Assembly: GCF_000304315.1 (NCBI RefSeq)
Contig: NC_018485.1
Coordinates: 1,520,501 to 1,584,500 of the forward strand
Length of the DNA stretch: 64,000 nt
Direction: 5' to 3'
From: Methylocystis sp. SC2
GTDB lineage: Bacteria; Pseudomonadota; Alphaproteobacteria; Rhizobiales; Beijerinckiaceae
Every line of letters begins with the position of its first letter. Position 1 is the first letter of the stretch. The position numbers were made by a program, and so were the translations under genes. The notes below the pieces were generated by a model. The model did no database searches, was not told where the DNA came from, and saw only the letters and a program-made list of their open reading frames with translations. Shown here piece by piece: positions 32,197 to 40,740 of this stretch.

Positions 32197-32795
32197 TGGC
32201 GGCGCTTCGAAGAACTGGCGCTCGGGAAGTAAAGCGGGCCGAACTGCCGCTGCTGCAAGCAAATGACGCTGGAGCATTCTCGGGCTACGCCAGCCTCTTT
32301 GGCGTCGTCGACTCGGGCGGCGACATGGTGTTGGCCGGCGCCTTTGCGCGTTCGCTGATCAAGCGCGGCGCGCCAGGCGTGAAAATGCTTTGGCAGCATA
32401 ACGCCGCCGAGCCGATCGGCGTTTGGACCTCGATCGTCGAAGACGCGCGAGGGCTGAAAGTCGAAGGCCGGCTCGATCTCTCCGTGGCGCGGGCGCGCGA
32501 GGCGCTGTCGCTGATGCGCAAGGGCGCGATCGACGGCCTCTCCATCGGCTTTCGCACACTGCGCGCGACGACCGAAAAATCGAGCGGCGTGCGCCGGCTT
32601 CATGAGATCGACCTTTGGGAGATCTCCGTCGTCACTTTTCCAATGCTGTCGCAGGCGCGCATCGGCGCGGTGAAGCAAAGTCGCAACGCCGCGCCAAGCG
32701 TCGAGGCGCTTGGCGCCAAGCTCGCGCGCCTGAGAGCGCGGCGCGCCGCGCTTGAATTCGCGCGGGCGCTGCGGCGCCTGTCGGAACATTCCTGA
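32196..32795 (+). CDS. GTA/HK97-family prohead protease (gp4)
   Basis: 199 residues. Maturation serine protease of the capsid. GYASLFGVVDSGGDMVLAGAFARSL at the N-terminus, VKMLWQHNAAEPIGVW carrying the catalytic His, and GLSIGFRTL carrying the catalytic Ser are typical of U35-family proteases. It cleaves the N-terminal scaffold of the capsid protein encoded next. Position matches g4 of the Rhodobacter GTA. Confidence 0.92.
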   Translation: MAALRRTGAREVKRAELPLLQANDAGAFSGYASLFGVVDSGGDMVLAGAFARSLIKRGAPGVKMLWQHNAAEPIGVWTSIVEDARGLKVEGRLDLSVARAREALSLMRKGAIDGLSIGFRTLRATTEKSSGVRRLHEIDLWEISVVTFPMLSQARIGAVKQSRNAAPSVEALGAKLARLRARRAALEFARALRRLSEHS

Positions 32796-32880
32796 ACTTT
32801 CGCATCGATCCGCGCTCTCGCCGTCGGGCGCAAACAAACTTCAAGACGGCCTTCCCAAACATGGACGCACCCGCCGGCTC

Positions 32881-32903
32881 AAGCCGCGCGGGCTTTTTCG
32901 TTT
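32881..32903 (+). terminator. Short terminator-like hairpin upstream of capsid gene
   Basis: AAGCC-gcgcg-GGCTT followed by TTTCGTTT, 26 bases before the capsid ATG. The stem is short, so partial termination or mRNA processing is more likely than a full stop. It would let capsid be expressed at a different level from the protease. Confidence 0.4.
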
Positions 32904-32928
32904 AACGCATCAGCATGAGGCTCCATAC

Positions 32929-34155
32929 ATGTCAACAATCGAAACCAAATCCGCCGGCGGCGACATTCTCGCCGATCTCAATCGCGCCTTCGGCGCCTTC
33001 AAGGAAACGAATGACGAGCGGCTGACGCAGCTCGAAAACCGTCTCGGCGCCGACGTCCTGACCGAAGAGAAGCTCGCGCGCATCGACCAAGCGCTCGACG
33101 ACACGAAGAGCCGGCTGGATCGGCTGGCGCTCGACATGTCTCGCCCGCGCATCGGCGGCAAGCACGTCGACGATCACAGCGGCCGCGAGCATAAAAGCGC
33201 CTTCAATCACTATATGCGCTCCGGCGAAGCGAGCGGCCTCAAGGCGCTCGAAGCCAAGGCGCTGTCGCGCGGCTCCGGTCCCGACGGCGGCTATCTCGTG
33301 CCGCTGCCGACCGAGCGCGAAGTGCTGCGCAGACTCGCCAAGCTCTCGCCGATCCGCGCCATCTCCAGCGTGCGCGAAATCTCCGGCGCCTCGCTGCGCC
33401 GCGCCTTTTCGACGACCGGACCCGCGGCCGGCTGGGTCGCCGAGGCCGATCCGCGCCCGCAGACCAACAATCAGCTACTCGCCGACATGACCTTCCCGGC
33501 GATGGAGCTTTACGCCATGCCGGCGGCGACTCAGGCGCTGCTCGACGATTCCGTCGTCGACATCGAACAATGGATCGCCGAGGAAGTGCAGACCGCCTTC
33601 GCCGAACAGGAAGGCGCGGCCTTCGTCAGCGGCGACGGCGTCAATAAGCCGAAGGGCTTTCTCTCGTACACGACCGTCGCCGACGCGAGCTGGAGTTGGG
33701 GCAACATCGGCTATGTGGCGACGGGCGCCGCCGGCGCCTTCGCCGCGACCGATCCTTCCGATGCGCTCGTCAATCTCGTCTATGCGCTGCGCGCCGGCTT
33801 CCGCCAGAACGGCAAGTTCGTGATGGGCCGGCGCGCGCAGTCGCTCGTGCGCCAGTTCAAGACGACGACCGGCGATTACATCTGGGCGCCGCCCGCGACC
33901 GCCGACGCCGCCGCCTCGTTGATGAATTTTCCGGTCGTCGAAGCCGAGGACATGCCCGACCCGGCGGCGGGCTCGCTCTCGATCGCCTTCGGCGATTTCG
34001 AGCGCGGCTATGTGGTGGTGGACCGCGTCGGCATTCGCGTGCTGCGCGATCCCTACTCGGCCAAGCCCTATGTCCTCTTCTATACGACGAAGCGGGTCGG
34101 CGGCGGCGTGCAGAATTTCGAAGCGATCAAGCTGCTAAAATTCGCCGCGTCGTAA
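32929..34155 (+). CDS. GTA/HK97-family major capsid protein (gp5)
   Basis: 408 residues from ATG 32929. A coiled-coil scaffold region (about 20-75, LTQLENRLGADVLTEEKLARIDQALDD) is expected to be removed by the protease. The HK97 fold follows: SGPDGGYLVPLPTEREVL, AWSWG-type segment, VMGRRAQSLVRQFKT, GFLSYTTV and the C-terminal DFERGYVVVDRVGIRVLRDPYSAKPYV. It forms the shell of the particle. Full length and intact. Confidence 0.95.
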   Translation: MSTIETKSAGGDILADLNRAFGAFKETNDERLTQLENRLGADVLTEEKLARIDQALDDTKSRLDRLALDMSRPRIGGKHVDDHSGREHKSAFNHYMRSGEASGLKALEAKALSRGSGPDGGYLVPLPTEREVLRRLAKLSPIRAISSVREISGASLRRAFSTTGPAAGWVAEADPRPQTNNQLLADMTFPAMELYAMPAATQALLDDSVVDIEQWIAEEVQTAFAEQEGAAFVSGDGVNKPKGFLSYTTVADASWSWGNIGYVATGAAGAFAATDPSDALVNLVYALRAGFRQNGKFVMGRRAQSLVRQFKTTTGDYIWAPPATADAAASLMNFPVVEAEDMPDPAAGSLSIAFGDFERGYVVVDRVGIRVLRDPYSAKPYVLFYTTKRVGGGVQNFEAIKLLKFAAS

Positions 34156-34174
34156 TTCGCCCGCCCCATTGAGG

Positions 34175-34195
34175 CCGCGACGCGACGCGTCGCGG
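34175..34195. terminator. Hairpin after capsid gene
   Basis: CCGCGACGC-gac-GCGTCGCGG, nine perfect base pairs, 20 bases past the capsid stop. No clear T-run, so it may stabilise the capsid message or attenuate downstream transcription. Confidence 0.4.
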
Positions 34196-34224
34196 TCTTC
34201 CGCTCCCCCAACCTAGGACGCCCG

Positions 34225-34800
34225 ATGCGACCGATGCTCATCGGCGCGCCGGCGATCGAGCCCGTCTCGCTCGCCGACGCAAAATCATGGCTGCGCGAAG
34301 ACGGCGGCGACGAGGACGAGCTGATCCAGGCGCTGATCGTCGCCGCCCGGATGACGCTCGAAGCCTATACGCGGCGCTTCTTCATCACGCAAAGCTGGCG
34401 CCTGGTTTTCGACTGCTGGCCGCCTTCGGTTGGCGCGAGCGCAACGCTCCGCATTCCCTTCGCGCCATTTCAATCGGTGACGGCGATTCGCGTGTTCGAC
34501 GCAAGCGACGCGCCGCAGACGCTCAACGCAGCGACCTATCGCGCGCCGCCGTCGATGGAGGGCGGCCGCGTCAGCTTCGCATCGGCGCCGCCGGCGCCGG
34601 CACGCGCGCGCGACGGAATCGAAATGGACGTTGACGTCGGCTATGGCGCGCTCGCGAGCGACGCGCCGCAGCCGCTCCGCCAAGCGATGTTGACGCTCGT
34701 CGCGCATTGGCGCGAATATCGCGGCGATAGCGGCGACGACGCTTTGCCCAAAGCGGTCGCGCAGCTCGCGGCGCCGTATAGACGGGAGCGGCTGCTGTGA
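34225..34800 (+). CDS. GTA head-tail connector (gp6-like)
   Basis: 191 residues. The start EPVSLADAKSWLREDGGDEDELIQALIVAARMTLEAYTRR is the classic phage gp6/phiE125-gp8 connector signature. It binds the portal ring to the stopper. The stop overlaps the GTG of the next gene (GTGA). Confidence 0.88.
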   Translation: MRPMLIGAPAIEPVSLADAKSWLREDGGDEDELIQALIVAARMTLEAYTRRFFITQSWRLVFDCWPPSVGASATLRIPFAPFQSVTAIRVFDASDAPQTLNAATYRAPPSMEGGRVSFASAPPAPARARDGIEMDVDVGYGALASDAPQPLRQAMLTLVAHWREYRGDSGDDALPKAVAQLAAPYRRERLL

Positions 34801-35123
34801 GCGGCCTCCCCATCGGCGCGCTGCGCCATCGCGTGACGCTCGAGGCGCCCGTCGACGCGCCCGACGGCGCCGGCGGCTTTTCGCGCAGCTTTACGCCGGT
34901 CATAAATCTTTGGGCGCGCATCGCGCCTTCCGGCGTTCGGGAGGCCTTCGTCGAGCAGCGCGCCGAGCAGGCGACGAACCATGTCGTGACGATCCGCTGG
35001 CGCGACGACGTCACGAAGGACATGCGCTTTGCCTATCGCGGTCGCAAGCTTCGCATCCAGTCGGTTCTCGATCTCGACGAGCGCCGACGTTACTTGGTCT
35101 GCCAATGCGAAGAGATTTCCTAA
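34797..35123 (+). CDS. GTA head-tail adaptor/stopper (gp7)
   Basis: 108 residues from GTG 34797. IGALRHRVTLEAP, GGFSRSFTPVINLWARIAP and FAYRGRKLRIQSVLDLDERRRYL match the phage head-closure family (SPP1 gp16-like). Translation is coupled to the connector gene. Confidence 0.9.
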   Translation: MSGLPIGALRHRVTLEAPVDAPDGAGGFSRSFTPVINLWARIAPSGVREAFVEQRAEQATNHVVTIRWRDDVTKDMRFAYRGRKLRIQSVLDLDERRRYLVCQCEEIS

Positions 35124-35133
35124 AGGACTCGAC

Positions 35134-35541
35134 ATGAGCGCTTCACCCGTCGTCGCGCTGCGCAAGGCGATCCGCGTCTATCTGCTCACGGATGCAGGCT
35201 TCGCCGCCGCGTTCGGCCAAAAGCTTTACGACGAGGCGCCACGAGGAGCCGAACCGCCCTATGCGCTTTTTGGCGAAACGCAGCTGCGCGACTGGTCCGC
35301 CGATCTCTCGCCGGGCGCGGAGCAGCTCTTTACGATCAGCGTCACGTCGACGATGCGGGGGCTCAGCGAGGCGCTCGAACTCGCGCAGCGCATCGCCGAT
35401 CTTCTCAATGAAGCGGCGCTCAATCTTCAGGATCATCGGCTGATCGACCTGCGCTTTCTCTCCATGGAAACGCGCCGAGACCAGAACGGCCGCTTCGCGC
35501 GGGTCAATCTGCGCTTTCGCGCCACGACCGAATATCTTTAA
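35134..35541 (+). CDS. DUF3168 tail terminator (gp8)
   Basis: 135 residues from ATG 35134 (AAAGGA upstream). VALRKAIRVYLLTDAGFAAAFG and the C-terminal RDQNGRFARVNLRFRATTE define DUF3168, the tail-completion protein of GTAs and related siphophages. Lies 10 bases after gp7. Confidence 0.9.
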   Translation: MSASPVVALRKAIRVYLLTDAGFAAAFGQKLYDEAPRGAEPPYALFGETQLRDWSADLSPGAEQLFTISVTSTMRGLSEALELAQRIADLLNEAALNLQDHRLIDLRFLSMETRRDQNGRFARVNLRFRATTEYL

Positions 35542-35550
35542 CGGAGCTCA

Positions 35551-35961
35551 ATGATGGCCGCCCAGAAAGGCAAGGATCTGCTCTTGAAAATTCATGACGG
35601 GGCGAACTTCGTCACGGTCGCTGGCTTGCGCACGCGACGCCTCGCATTGAACGCCGACACGGTCGACGTGACCGACGCCGAGTCGAGCGGCCGCTGGCGC
35701 GAATTGCTCGACGGCGCCGGATTGAAGCGCGCGAGCGTCTCCGGAACAGGCGTGTTCAAGGATCAATCGTCGGATGCGCTCCTGCGGCAGACGTTTTTCG
35801 ACGGGCTGCTGCGCGTTTGGCAGATTGTCATTCCCGACTTCGGCGTGCTCTCGGGCCTGTTCCAGATCGCCAATCTCGATTACCGCGGCGAATATGCCGC
35901 CGAAGTGACCTTCGACATTTCGCTCGAATCGGCGGGCGCGCTCGCCTTCAGCGCGCTTTGA
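35551..35961 (+). CDS. GTA major tail tube protein (TP901-1 family, gp9)
   Basis: 136 residues. AQKGKDLLLKIHDG at the start, VAGLRTRRLALNADTVDVTDAESSGRWRELL, GTGVFKDQSSDALLR and the end AEVTFDISLESAGALAFSAL are family hallmarks. Intact. Its stop lies 28 bases from the inserted IS110 copy 2, which separates it from the rest of the tail genes. Confidence 0.92.
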   Translation: MMAAQKGKDLLLKIHDGANFVTVAGLRTRRLALNADTVDVTDAESSGRWRELLDGAGLKRASVSGTGVFKDQSSDALLRQTFFDGLLRVWQIVIPDFGVLSGLFQIANLDYRGEYAAEVTFDISLESAGALAFSAL

Positions 35962-35992
35962 TATCTCATCCGACCGAACAGCTCGGATGTCA

Positions 35993-36248
35993 TATGTGGA
36001 CGGCCCCGCTTGGCAAGCGGTTTTTTGTCGGCGCGGTGAACCTGGTGGCGGGTTTCGGTCATATGTCCGGCCTTTTGGCGCGGCGCGTATGTCCGCTGGC
36101 CCTGATGAAGTTCGACTGCGAAGGCTCCTGATCATTCCCGCGAGCTTTGTGCACGTGACACGTAGCGGAGTGTCCTTCGTCGTCGTTTCCGACCCTGTCG
36201 TTCATCACGTCGATGTTTCGCCCTCGCCAAACTGGATGGTTCGAACGG
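35993..36248 (-). ncRNA. Candidate bridge RNA region of IS110 copy 2
   Basis: Reverse-complement equivalent of 25728-25983, carrying the same short matches to the REP target and to the element's right end. Same reasoning and limits as for copy 1. Confidence 0.55.
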
Positions 36249-37292
36249 TTACGCCATCGAGGGCTTCCCTGCGCGCGCCATGATCTGGGTTCGGAAGGCC
36301 TCGCCGGTCGTCATCATGGCCCAGATGATCCGCGCCAGCTTGTTGGCGAGCGCGAGGCTCACGAGCCGCGCCGGCTTCCTGGCCAGGAGGGCGACGAGCC
36401 AATCGCGCAGAACGCCGTTGCGTTTGCCGGCCACGCGCAACAGCGAGGTCGCGCCGAGCGTCAGCAGCTTGCGCAGATAGCGGTTGCCCTGCTTGGTGAT
36501 GGCGCCGAGCTTTTCCTTGCCGCCGCTGGAGTTTTGCCTGGGCGTGAGGCCGAGCCAGGCGGCAAAGTCGCGCGCGGATTTGAAGACGCTGGGGTCCGGG
36601 ACGCTGGCGACGATCGCCGTGGCGACGATCTTGCCGACGCCGGGGACGCCGGCGAGCAATTTGCTGATCTCGCTTTGCGCATGGACGTTGGCGATCTCTT
36701 TATCGAGCGCGACGATCGCGGCGCTGATCGCCTCCAGCTGCTGGACGAAAATCTTTACGGTCGCCTTGGCGATTTCTGGAAGCGTCGCGTCATTCTTGGC
36801 TTTTTCCAGCAGTTCGCCCGCATGGCCGACGCCCTTGGCGGCGACGACGCCAAACTCCGCGAGATGTCCGCGCAGCGCATTGACGCTCATGGTGCGCTGC
36901 TTGACCAGAAGCTCGCGCGTCTTGTGCAGCATCAAGCTCGCCTGGTTCTCGGCGCTTTTGATCGGCACGAAGCGCATGTCTGGCCGCGACACGGCCTCGC
37001 ACACCGCCGCGGCGTCGACCGCGTCGTTCTTGCCGCGCTTGACATAGGGCTTGACGTAAATCGGCGGGATCAGGCGCACGTCATGGCCCATGGCGCGCAG
37101 TTCGCGTCCCCAATAATGCGCCGAGCCGCAGGCTTCCATGCCGATCAGGCAGGGCCCCGCCTCGGCGAAAAAAGCAAGAAAACCATCCCGCCGCAGCTTG
37201 CGCGTGACGGCCCGCCCATCCTCGCTCACCAGCGCGTGAACTTGAAAATACCGCTTGCCCAAATCAATCCCGATTCTGATAAACTTCTTCAT
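36249..37292 (-). CDS. IS110-family transposase, copy 2
   Basis: 348 residues, residue-for-residue the same as the copy at 24684-25727 in my comparison, with the same ribosome site. Identity implies recent transposition or gene conversion. Catalytic DEDD and Ser regions are intact. Confidence 0.95.
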   Translation of the reverse strand: MKKFIRIGIDLGKRYFQVHALVSEDGRAVTRKLRRDGFLAFFAEAGPCLIGMEACGSAHYWGRELRAMGHDVRLIPPIYVKPYVKRGKNDAVDAAAVCEAVSRPDMRFVPIKSAENQASLMLHKTRELLVKQRTMSVNALRGHLAEFGVVAAKGVGHAGELLEKAKNDATLPEIAKATVKIFVQQLEAISAAIVALDKEIANVHAQSEISKLLAGVPGVGKIVATAIVASVPDPSVFKSARDFAAWLGLTPRQNSSGGKEKLGAITKQGNRYLRKLLTLGATSLLRVAGKRNGVLRDWLVALLARKPARLVSLALANKLARIIWAMMTTGEAFRTQIMARAGKPSMA

Positions 37293-37372
37293 GGACGGCC
37301 TCCCTCTCTGTGGCGCTCCGGCGACCACGTCTTGGCACTTTAGATGCCGTTGAGGCGGGGCCGTCCACCCCA

Positions 37373-37487
37373 TCATTCCCGGCGCTTCGCATCGGCGAAG
37401 CGATCGGGAATCCAGAAATCGCAACACGCATTTTTGATGTTGATCTGGATTCCCGGTCAGGCCTTCGGCCTGCCGGGAATGACACGT
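37373..37487. repeat. REP-like paired palindrome adjoining IS110 copy 2
   Basis: TCATTCCCGGCGCTTCGC-atcg-GCGAAGCGATCGGGAATCC and GGATTCCCGGTCAGGCC-ttc-GGCCTGCCGGGAATGACAC. The IS joined its outer edge. Confidence 0.8.
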
Positions 37488-37525
37488 CAAGCGAACCGAT
37501 CAACCGGGCTCCATATGAGGACGAA

Positions 37526-37882
37526 ATGGCCAACGCAAAGCGGGGCGAGATCGTCGCGGTAATCGACGGCAAGAGCTACACGCTCTGCCTGACGCTCGGC
37601 GCGCTCGCCGAACTCGAAAGCGGCTTTGGCGTCAGCGACCTTGTCGCGCTCGCGAGCCGCTTTGAGGAACGACGGCTTTCCGCGTGCGACATACTGCGCA
37701 TCATAGGCTGCGGGCTGCGCGGCGCGGGCAACGACATATCCGACGAAGACGTCGCGAGAATGAAAGTTTCGCAGGGTCTTGCAGGCTATGTGCGCATCGC
37801 GGCCGATCTCCTCGCCGCGACGTTCGGCGACGCGCCGGAGCGGAGCGCCGACGCAAACCCTCCGACGCCGCAGGACGCCTGA
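37526..37882 (+). CDS. GTA gp10-type tail assembly protein
   Basis: 118 residues from ATG 37526. ANAKRGEIVAVIDGKSYTLCLTLGALAELESGFG is the usual opening of GTA TAC-family (gp10) proteins. It is the first gene after the IS copy. The following open frame is -1 relative to it and overlaps its stop (see next entry), as tail chaperone pairs often do. Confidence 0.88.
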   Translation: MANAKRGEIVAVIDGKSYTLCLTLGALAELESGFGVSDLVALASRFEERRLSACDILRIIGCGLRGAGNDISDEDVARMKVSQGLAGYVRIAADLLAATFGDAPERSADANPPTPQDA

Positions 37883-37944
37883 GGCAAACGGAAGAAGCGG
37901 CGCGCGATCCTTCCCATCGCACGCCCTTTCCGTTCGCGCGCGCC

Positions 37945-38118
37945 ATGGCCTTCGGGCTCGGCGTCCTGCGGCTCCCGTCGCGCGACTTCTGGTCGATGAC
38001 GCCGCGCGAACTTTTTTGCGCGGCGGAGGGCGTTTACGGCGTAGCGCCGGGCGCGCCGTCGCGCGCGGCGCTTGAAGACCTGATGCGTCAATTTCCCGAT
38101 TCCCAAGGATCGACATGA
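37945..38118 (+). CDS. Small tail assembly chaperone (rcc01693-like)
   Basis: 57 residues from ATG 37945: MAFGLGVLRLPSRDFWSMTPREL is the family signature (rcc01693/DUF2376-type). The frame is open far upstream and is -1 to gp10 at its stop. A start further up, or a -1 frameshift product of gp10, is therefore possible. No canonical slippery heptamer was seen near 37880. The stop overlaps the tape-measure ATG (ATGA). Confidence 0.75.
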   Translation: MAFGLGVLRLPSRDFWSMTPRELFCAAEGVYGVAPGAPSRAALEDLMRQFPDSQGST

Positions 38119-38708
38119 CGACCGATTTCGACCCCTTCCCGGACCCGTTCAATGCGCCAGGCGCGAATGAGCGCGTCGCGACAGCTAATCTGCAAGCGAC
38201 GAAACTTCTGCTCGATCAGATCAACGTCTCGGCAGGAAATGTCACGAAGACGCTTCAGCTGGGTTTCGGCTCGGCGGCGGCGAGCGGCCGCAGCTTCAAC
38301 GACGTGCTCTCGACGATCGCACAGTCGCTGACGCGCATGGCTTTGCGCACAGGAACCAAGGCGCTCGCCGAAGGACTGGTGAGCGGATTGAGCGGCATGT
38401 TTTCCGGCGCCTTCGGCGGCGCCGGGACGGTTGCGCCTTTCGCGGAGGGCGGGGTCGTCGCCAGTCCAACCTATTTTGCGAGCGGCGGCGCGATGGGCCT
38501 GATGGGCGAGCGCGGCGCCGAGGCGATCATGCCGCTGGCGCGCGGCGCCGACGGCCGGCTCGGCGTCGTCGCTCAGGCGGGCGGCGCCCGTCCGATGTCC
38601 GTCTCCGTCAATATCGCCGCGCAGGATGTCGAGAGCTTTCGTCGCTCCGAAGCGCAGATTACGGGCGCGCTGGCCCGAGCCGTGGCCCGCGGCCAGCGCA
38701 GTCTCTAA
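38115..38708 (+). CDS. GTA short tail tape measure protein (gp11)
   Basis: 197 residues, the small tape-measure type found in GTAs. Central NVTKTLQLGFGSAAASGRSFNDVLSTIAQSL helix and Gly/Ala-rich hydrophobic middle (GLVSGLSGMFSGAFGGAGTVAPFAEGGVV) match. AEGGVV...GERGAEAIMPL is the usual C-terminal motif of lambda-family tape measures. Confidence 0.88.
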   Translation: MTTDFDPFPDPFNAPGANERVATANLQATKLLLDQINVSAGNVTKTLQLGFGSAAASGRSFNDVLSTIAQSLTRMALRTGTKALAEGLVSGLSGMFSGAFGGAGTVAPFAEGGVVASPTYFASGGAMGLMGERGAEAIMPLARGADGRLGVVAQAGGARPMSVSVNIAAQDVESFRRSEAQITGALARAVARGQRSL

Positions 38709-38723
38709 GCGGGCGCAGCCGGC

Positions 38724-39362
38724 ATGAGCGATTTTCACGAGATCCGCTTTCCGCTTGATGTCTCGCTGGGCGGGCGCGGCGGACCGGAGCGGCGCACAGA
38801 GATCGTGACGCTCGGCTCCAATCGCGAGGCGCGCAACGCCCGCTGGGCGCATTCGCGGCGCCGCTATGAAGCTGGCTACGGCGTCAAGAGTTTCGCGCAG
38901 CTTTCGCAGATCATCGAGTTCTTCGAGGAGCGGCGCGGCCGGCTTTACGGCTTTCGATGGCGCGATCGCGCCGATTGCGCCTCCTGCGCGCCGGGCGCGA
39001 CTGTAAGCCCGACGGATCAATCCATAGGCATGGGAGACGGCGCGCGCGCCGCATTCCAACTGGTGAAGACCTATGGCGGCGCCTTTTCCGCTTATGCGCG
39101 CGACATCGTAAAGCCCGTCGCTGGAACAGTGCGGGTCGCGGTCGGCGGCGTCGAAAAATCGGCGCCGGATGTGAGCGTCGACGTCACGACAGGAATCGTG
39201 ACCTTCGCGCCCGGCGCCATTCCCTCGGCGGGGGCGGTCGTCACGGCTGGATTTCTCTTCGACGTGCCTGTGCGCTTCGATACGGATTTTCTCGAAATCG
39301 ACATGCACGCCTTCGAGGCCGGCGCGATTCCCAATATTCCGATCGTTGAAATCATCCCGTAG
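38724..39362 (+). CDS. DUF2460 distal tail protein (gp12)
   Basis: 212 residues. FHEIRFPLDVSLGGRGGPERRTEIVTLGSN and YGFRWRDRADCASC are diagnostic for DUF2460/GTA gp12. It connects tail tube and baseplate hub. Intact. Confidence 0.92.
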   Translation: MSDFHEIRFPLDVSLGGRGGPERRTEIVTLGSNREARNARWAHSRRRYEAGYGVKSFAQLSQIIEFFEERRGRLYGFRWRDRADCASCAPGATVSPTDQSIGMGDGARAAFQLVKTYGGAFSAYARDIVKPVAGTVRVAVGGVEKSAPDVSVDVTTGIVTFAPGAIPSAGAVVTAGFLFDVPVRFDTDFLEIDMHAFEAGAIPNIPIVEIIP

Positions 39363-39406
39363 CCCCGCCCTGGGAGTGAAACGATCAACCGAACTGGAAA
39401 ATATCC

Positions 39407-40297
39407 ATGCTCTTGCTCTCTTCTTCGATGCAGGCGAAGCTCGATCAGCGCGCCACCACCTTCTGCCATTGCTGGCGCGTTGCGCGCAACGATGCGACAG
39501 CGATGGGCTTCACTGATCATGACCGCGATCTGACGTTCAATGGCGTGACCTTTCGCGCAAACACTGGTCTCTCAGCGTCGCAACTCGAATCAAGCGTCGG
39601 CTTTGCGCCGGGAACGGGAGAAGCCGCCGGCGCCTTGAGCGACGAGAGCCTCACCGAGGCGGATCTGCTGAACGGCCTCTATGACGGCGCCTCGGTCGAG
39701 ACATGGTTCGTCGATTGGACGAATGTCGCTGATCGCGCCTTGCTGGATATCGCGACGATCGGCGAAATACGCCGCGGCGAGTTGGCCTTCGCCGCGGAGC
39801 TGCGCTCGAGCGCACATCTTTTCGATCAGCAGCAGGGCCGCGCCTTTCAACGCAGTTGTTCGGCTGATCTCGGCGACGCGCGCTGCAGGTTTAATGTTTT
39901 GGCGCCGGGCTTTCACGCGACGAGCGTCATCGCCGCCTTCGCCGGCGGCGCAATCGACATGGATCTTTCCGAAAATTTCGGCAGCGGCTTCTTTGCAGGC
40001 GGCGCGCTGACCTTCACAAGCGGCGCGAATGCGAACGCCCGTTTCACGATCAAGTCGCATTGGCAGGAAAATCTTCGCGCGAGCGTCACGCTGTGGACGC
40101 CGCCGGGCGGCGCGATCCTCGCCGGCGACGCCGTTCTCGTGACGGCCGGCTGCGATAAGTCGCCGACATCCTGCCGCTTGAAGTTCGACAACATCGTCAA
40201 CTTCCGCGGCTTCCCGCATATGCCGGGCAACGACCGCGTCATCGCCTATCCGAGTTCGCTCGCGCCGGCGATGGACGGCGGGAGTTTTTTTAGATGA
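39407..40297 (+). CDS. DUF2163/BR0599-family baseplate hub protein (gp13)
   Basis: 296 residues. TTFCHCWRVARNDATAMGFTDHDRDLTFNG near the start and the C-terminal CDKSPTSCRLKFDNIVNFRGFPHMPGND, with its Cys pairs, are family signatures. Structural work on RcGTA assigns an Fe-S-bearing hub to this position. Overlaps the next gene by ATGA. Confidence 0.92.
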   Translation: MLLLSSSMQAKLDQRATTFCHCWRVARNDATAMGFTDHDRDLTFNGVTFRANTGLSASQLESSVGFAPGTGEAAGALSDESLTEADLLNGLYDGASVETWFVDWTNVADRALLDIATIGEIRRGELAFAAELRSSAHLFDQQQGRAFQRSCSADLGDARCRFNVLAPGFHATSVIAAFAGGAIDMDLSENFGSGFFAGGALTFTSGANANARFTIKSHWQENLRASVTLWTPPGGAILAGDAVLVTAGCDKSPTSCRLKFDNIVNFRGFPHMPGNDRVIAYPSSLAPAMDGGSFFR

Positions 40298-40725
40298 CCC
40301 GCGCCGACATCGTCACGGCGGCGCGGCGCTGGCGTGGCACGCCTTACGCGCATCAAGCCTCGCTCATCCATGTCGGCTGCGACTGCCTTGGGCTCGTGCG
40401 CGGCGTCTGGCGCGACGTCATCGGCGACGAGCCGGAGGCGGCGCCCGCATATACGCCCGATTGGGCCGAAGCGTTGAGCGCCGAGACATTGCTTGACGCC
40501 GCCCATCGGCATTTCAGAGCGGCGCCTTTAAGCGATTTTCGCGAAGGCGACGTTCTGCTGTTTCGCTTTCGCGAACATCTCCCGGCGAAACATCTCGGCG
40601 TCGCGACATCGACGACGCATATGATTCACGCCCATGCCGGCGCCTGCGTCGCAGAGGTCGCGATTGGCCCGCATTGGCGCAAGAAGCTCGTCGCCGCCTT
40701 CGCTTTTCCGAACGTTGTGGATTGA
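40294..40725 (+). CDS. GTA NlpC/P60-family cell-wall peptidase (gp14)
   Basis: 143 residues. Catalytic Cys in HVGCDCLGLVRGVWRD and His in THMIHAHAGACV. RRWRGTPYAHQASL is the typical start of tail-associated NlpC/P60 proteins, which cut peptide stems during DNA delivery. Intact. Confidence 0.92.
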   Translation: MTRADIVTAARRWRGTPYAHQASLIHVGCDCLGLVRGVWRDVIGDEPEAAPAYTPDWAEALSAETLLDAAHRHFRAAPLSDFREGDVLLFRFREHLPAKHLGVATSTTHMIHAHAGACVAEVAIGPHWRKKLVAAFAFPNVVD

Positions 40726-40740
40726 AGACGTCGCGCGTCC

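Larger units (their letters stand above)
35990..37372 (-). mobile_element. IS110-family (IS1111-like) insertion sequence, copy 2, inverted
   Basis: 1383 bases in the opposite orientation to copy 1, bounded by TCA at 35990-35992 and 37373-37375. Excising it rejoins GGATG to TCATTCCCGG, recreating the GTCATTCCCGG outer end of a REP-like unit. It splits the GTA tail operon between gp9 and gp10, so downstream tail genes may be expressed poorly or from another promoter. Confidence 0.9.

Noticed and set aside
37864..37885. Programmed -1 slippery heptamer for gp10
   Set aside because: No X XXY YYZ sequence was found at the overlap, so I mention the possibility only as a weak finding.
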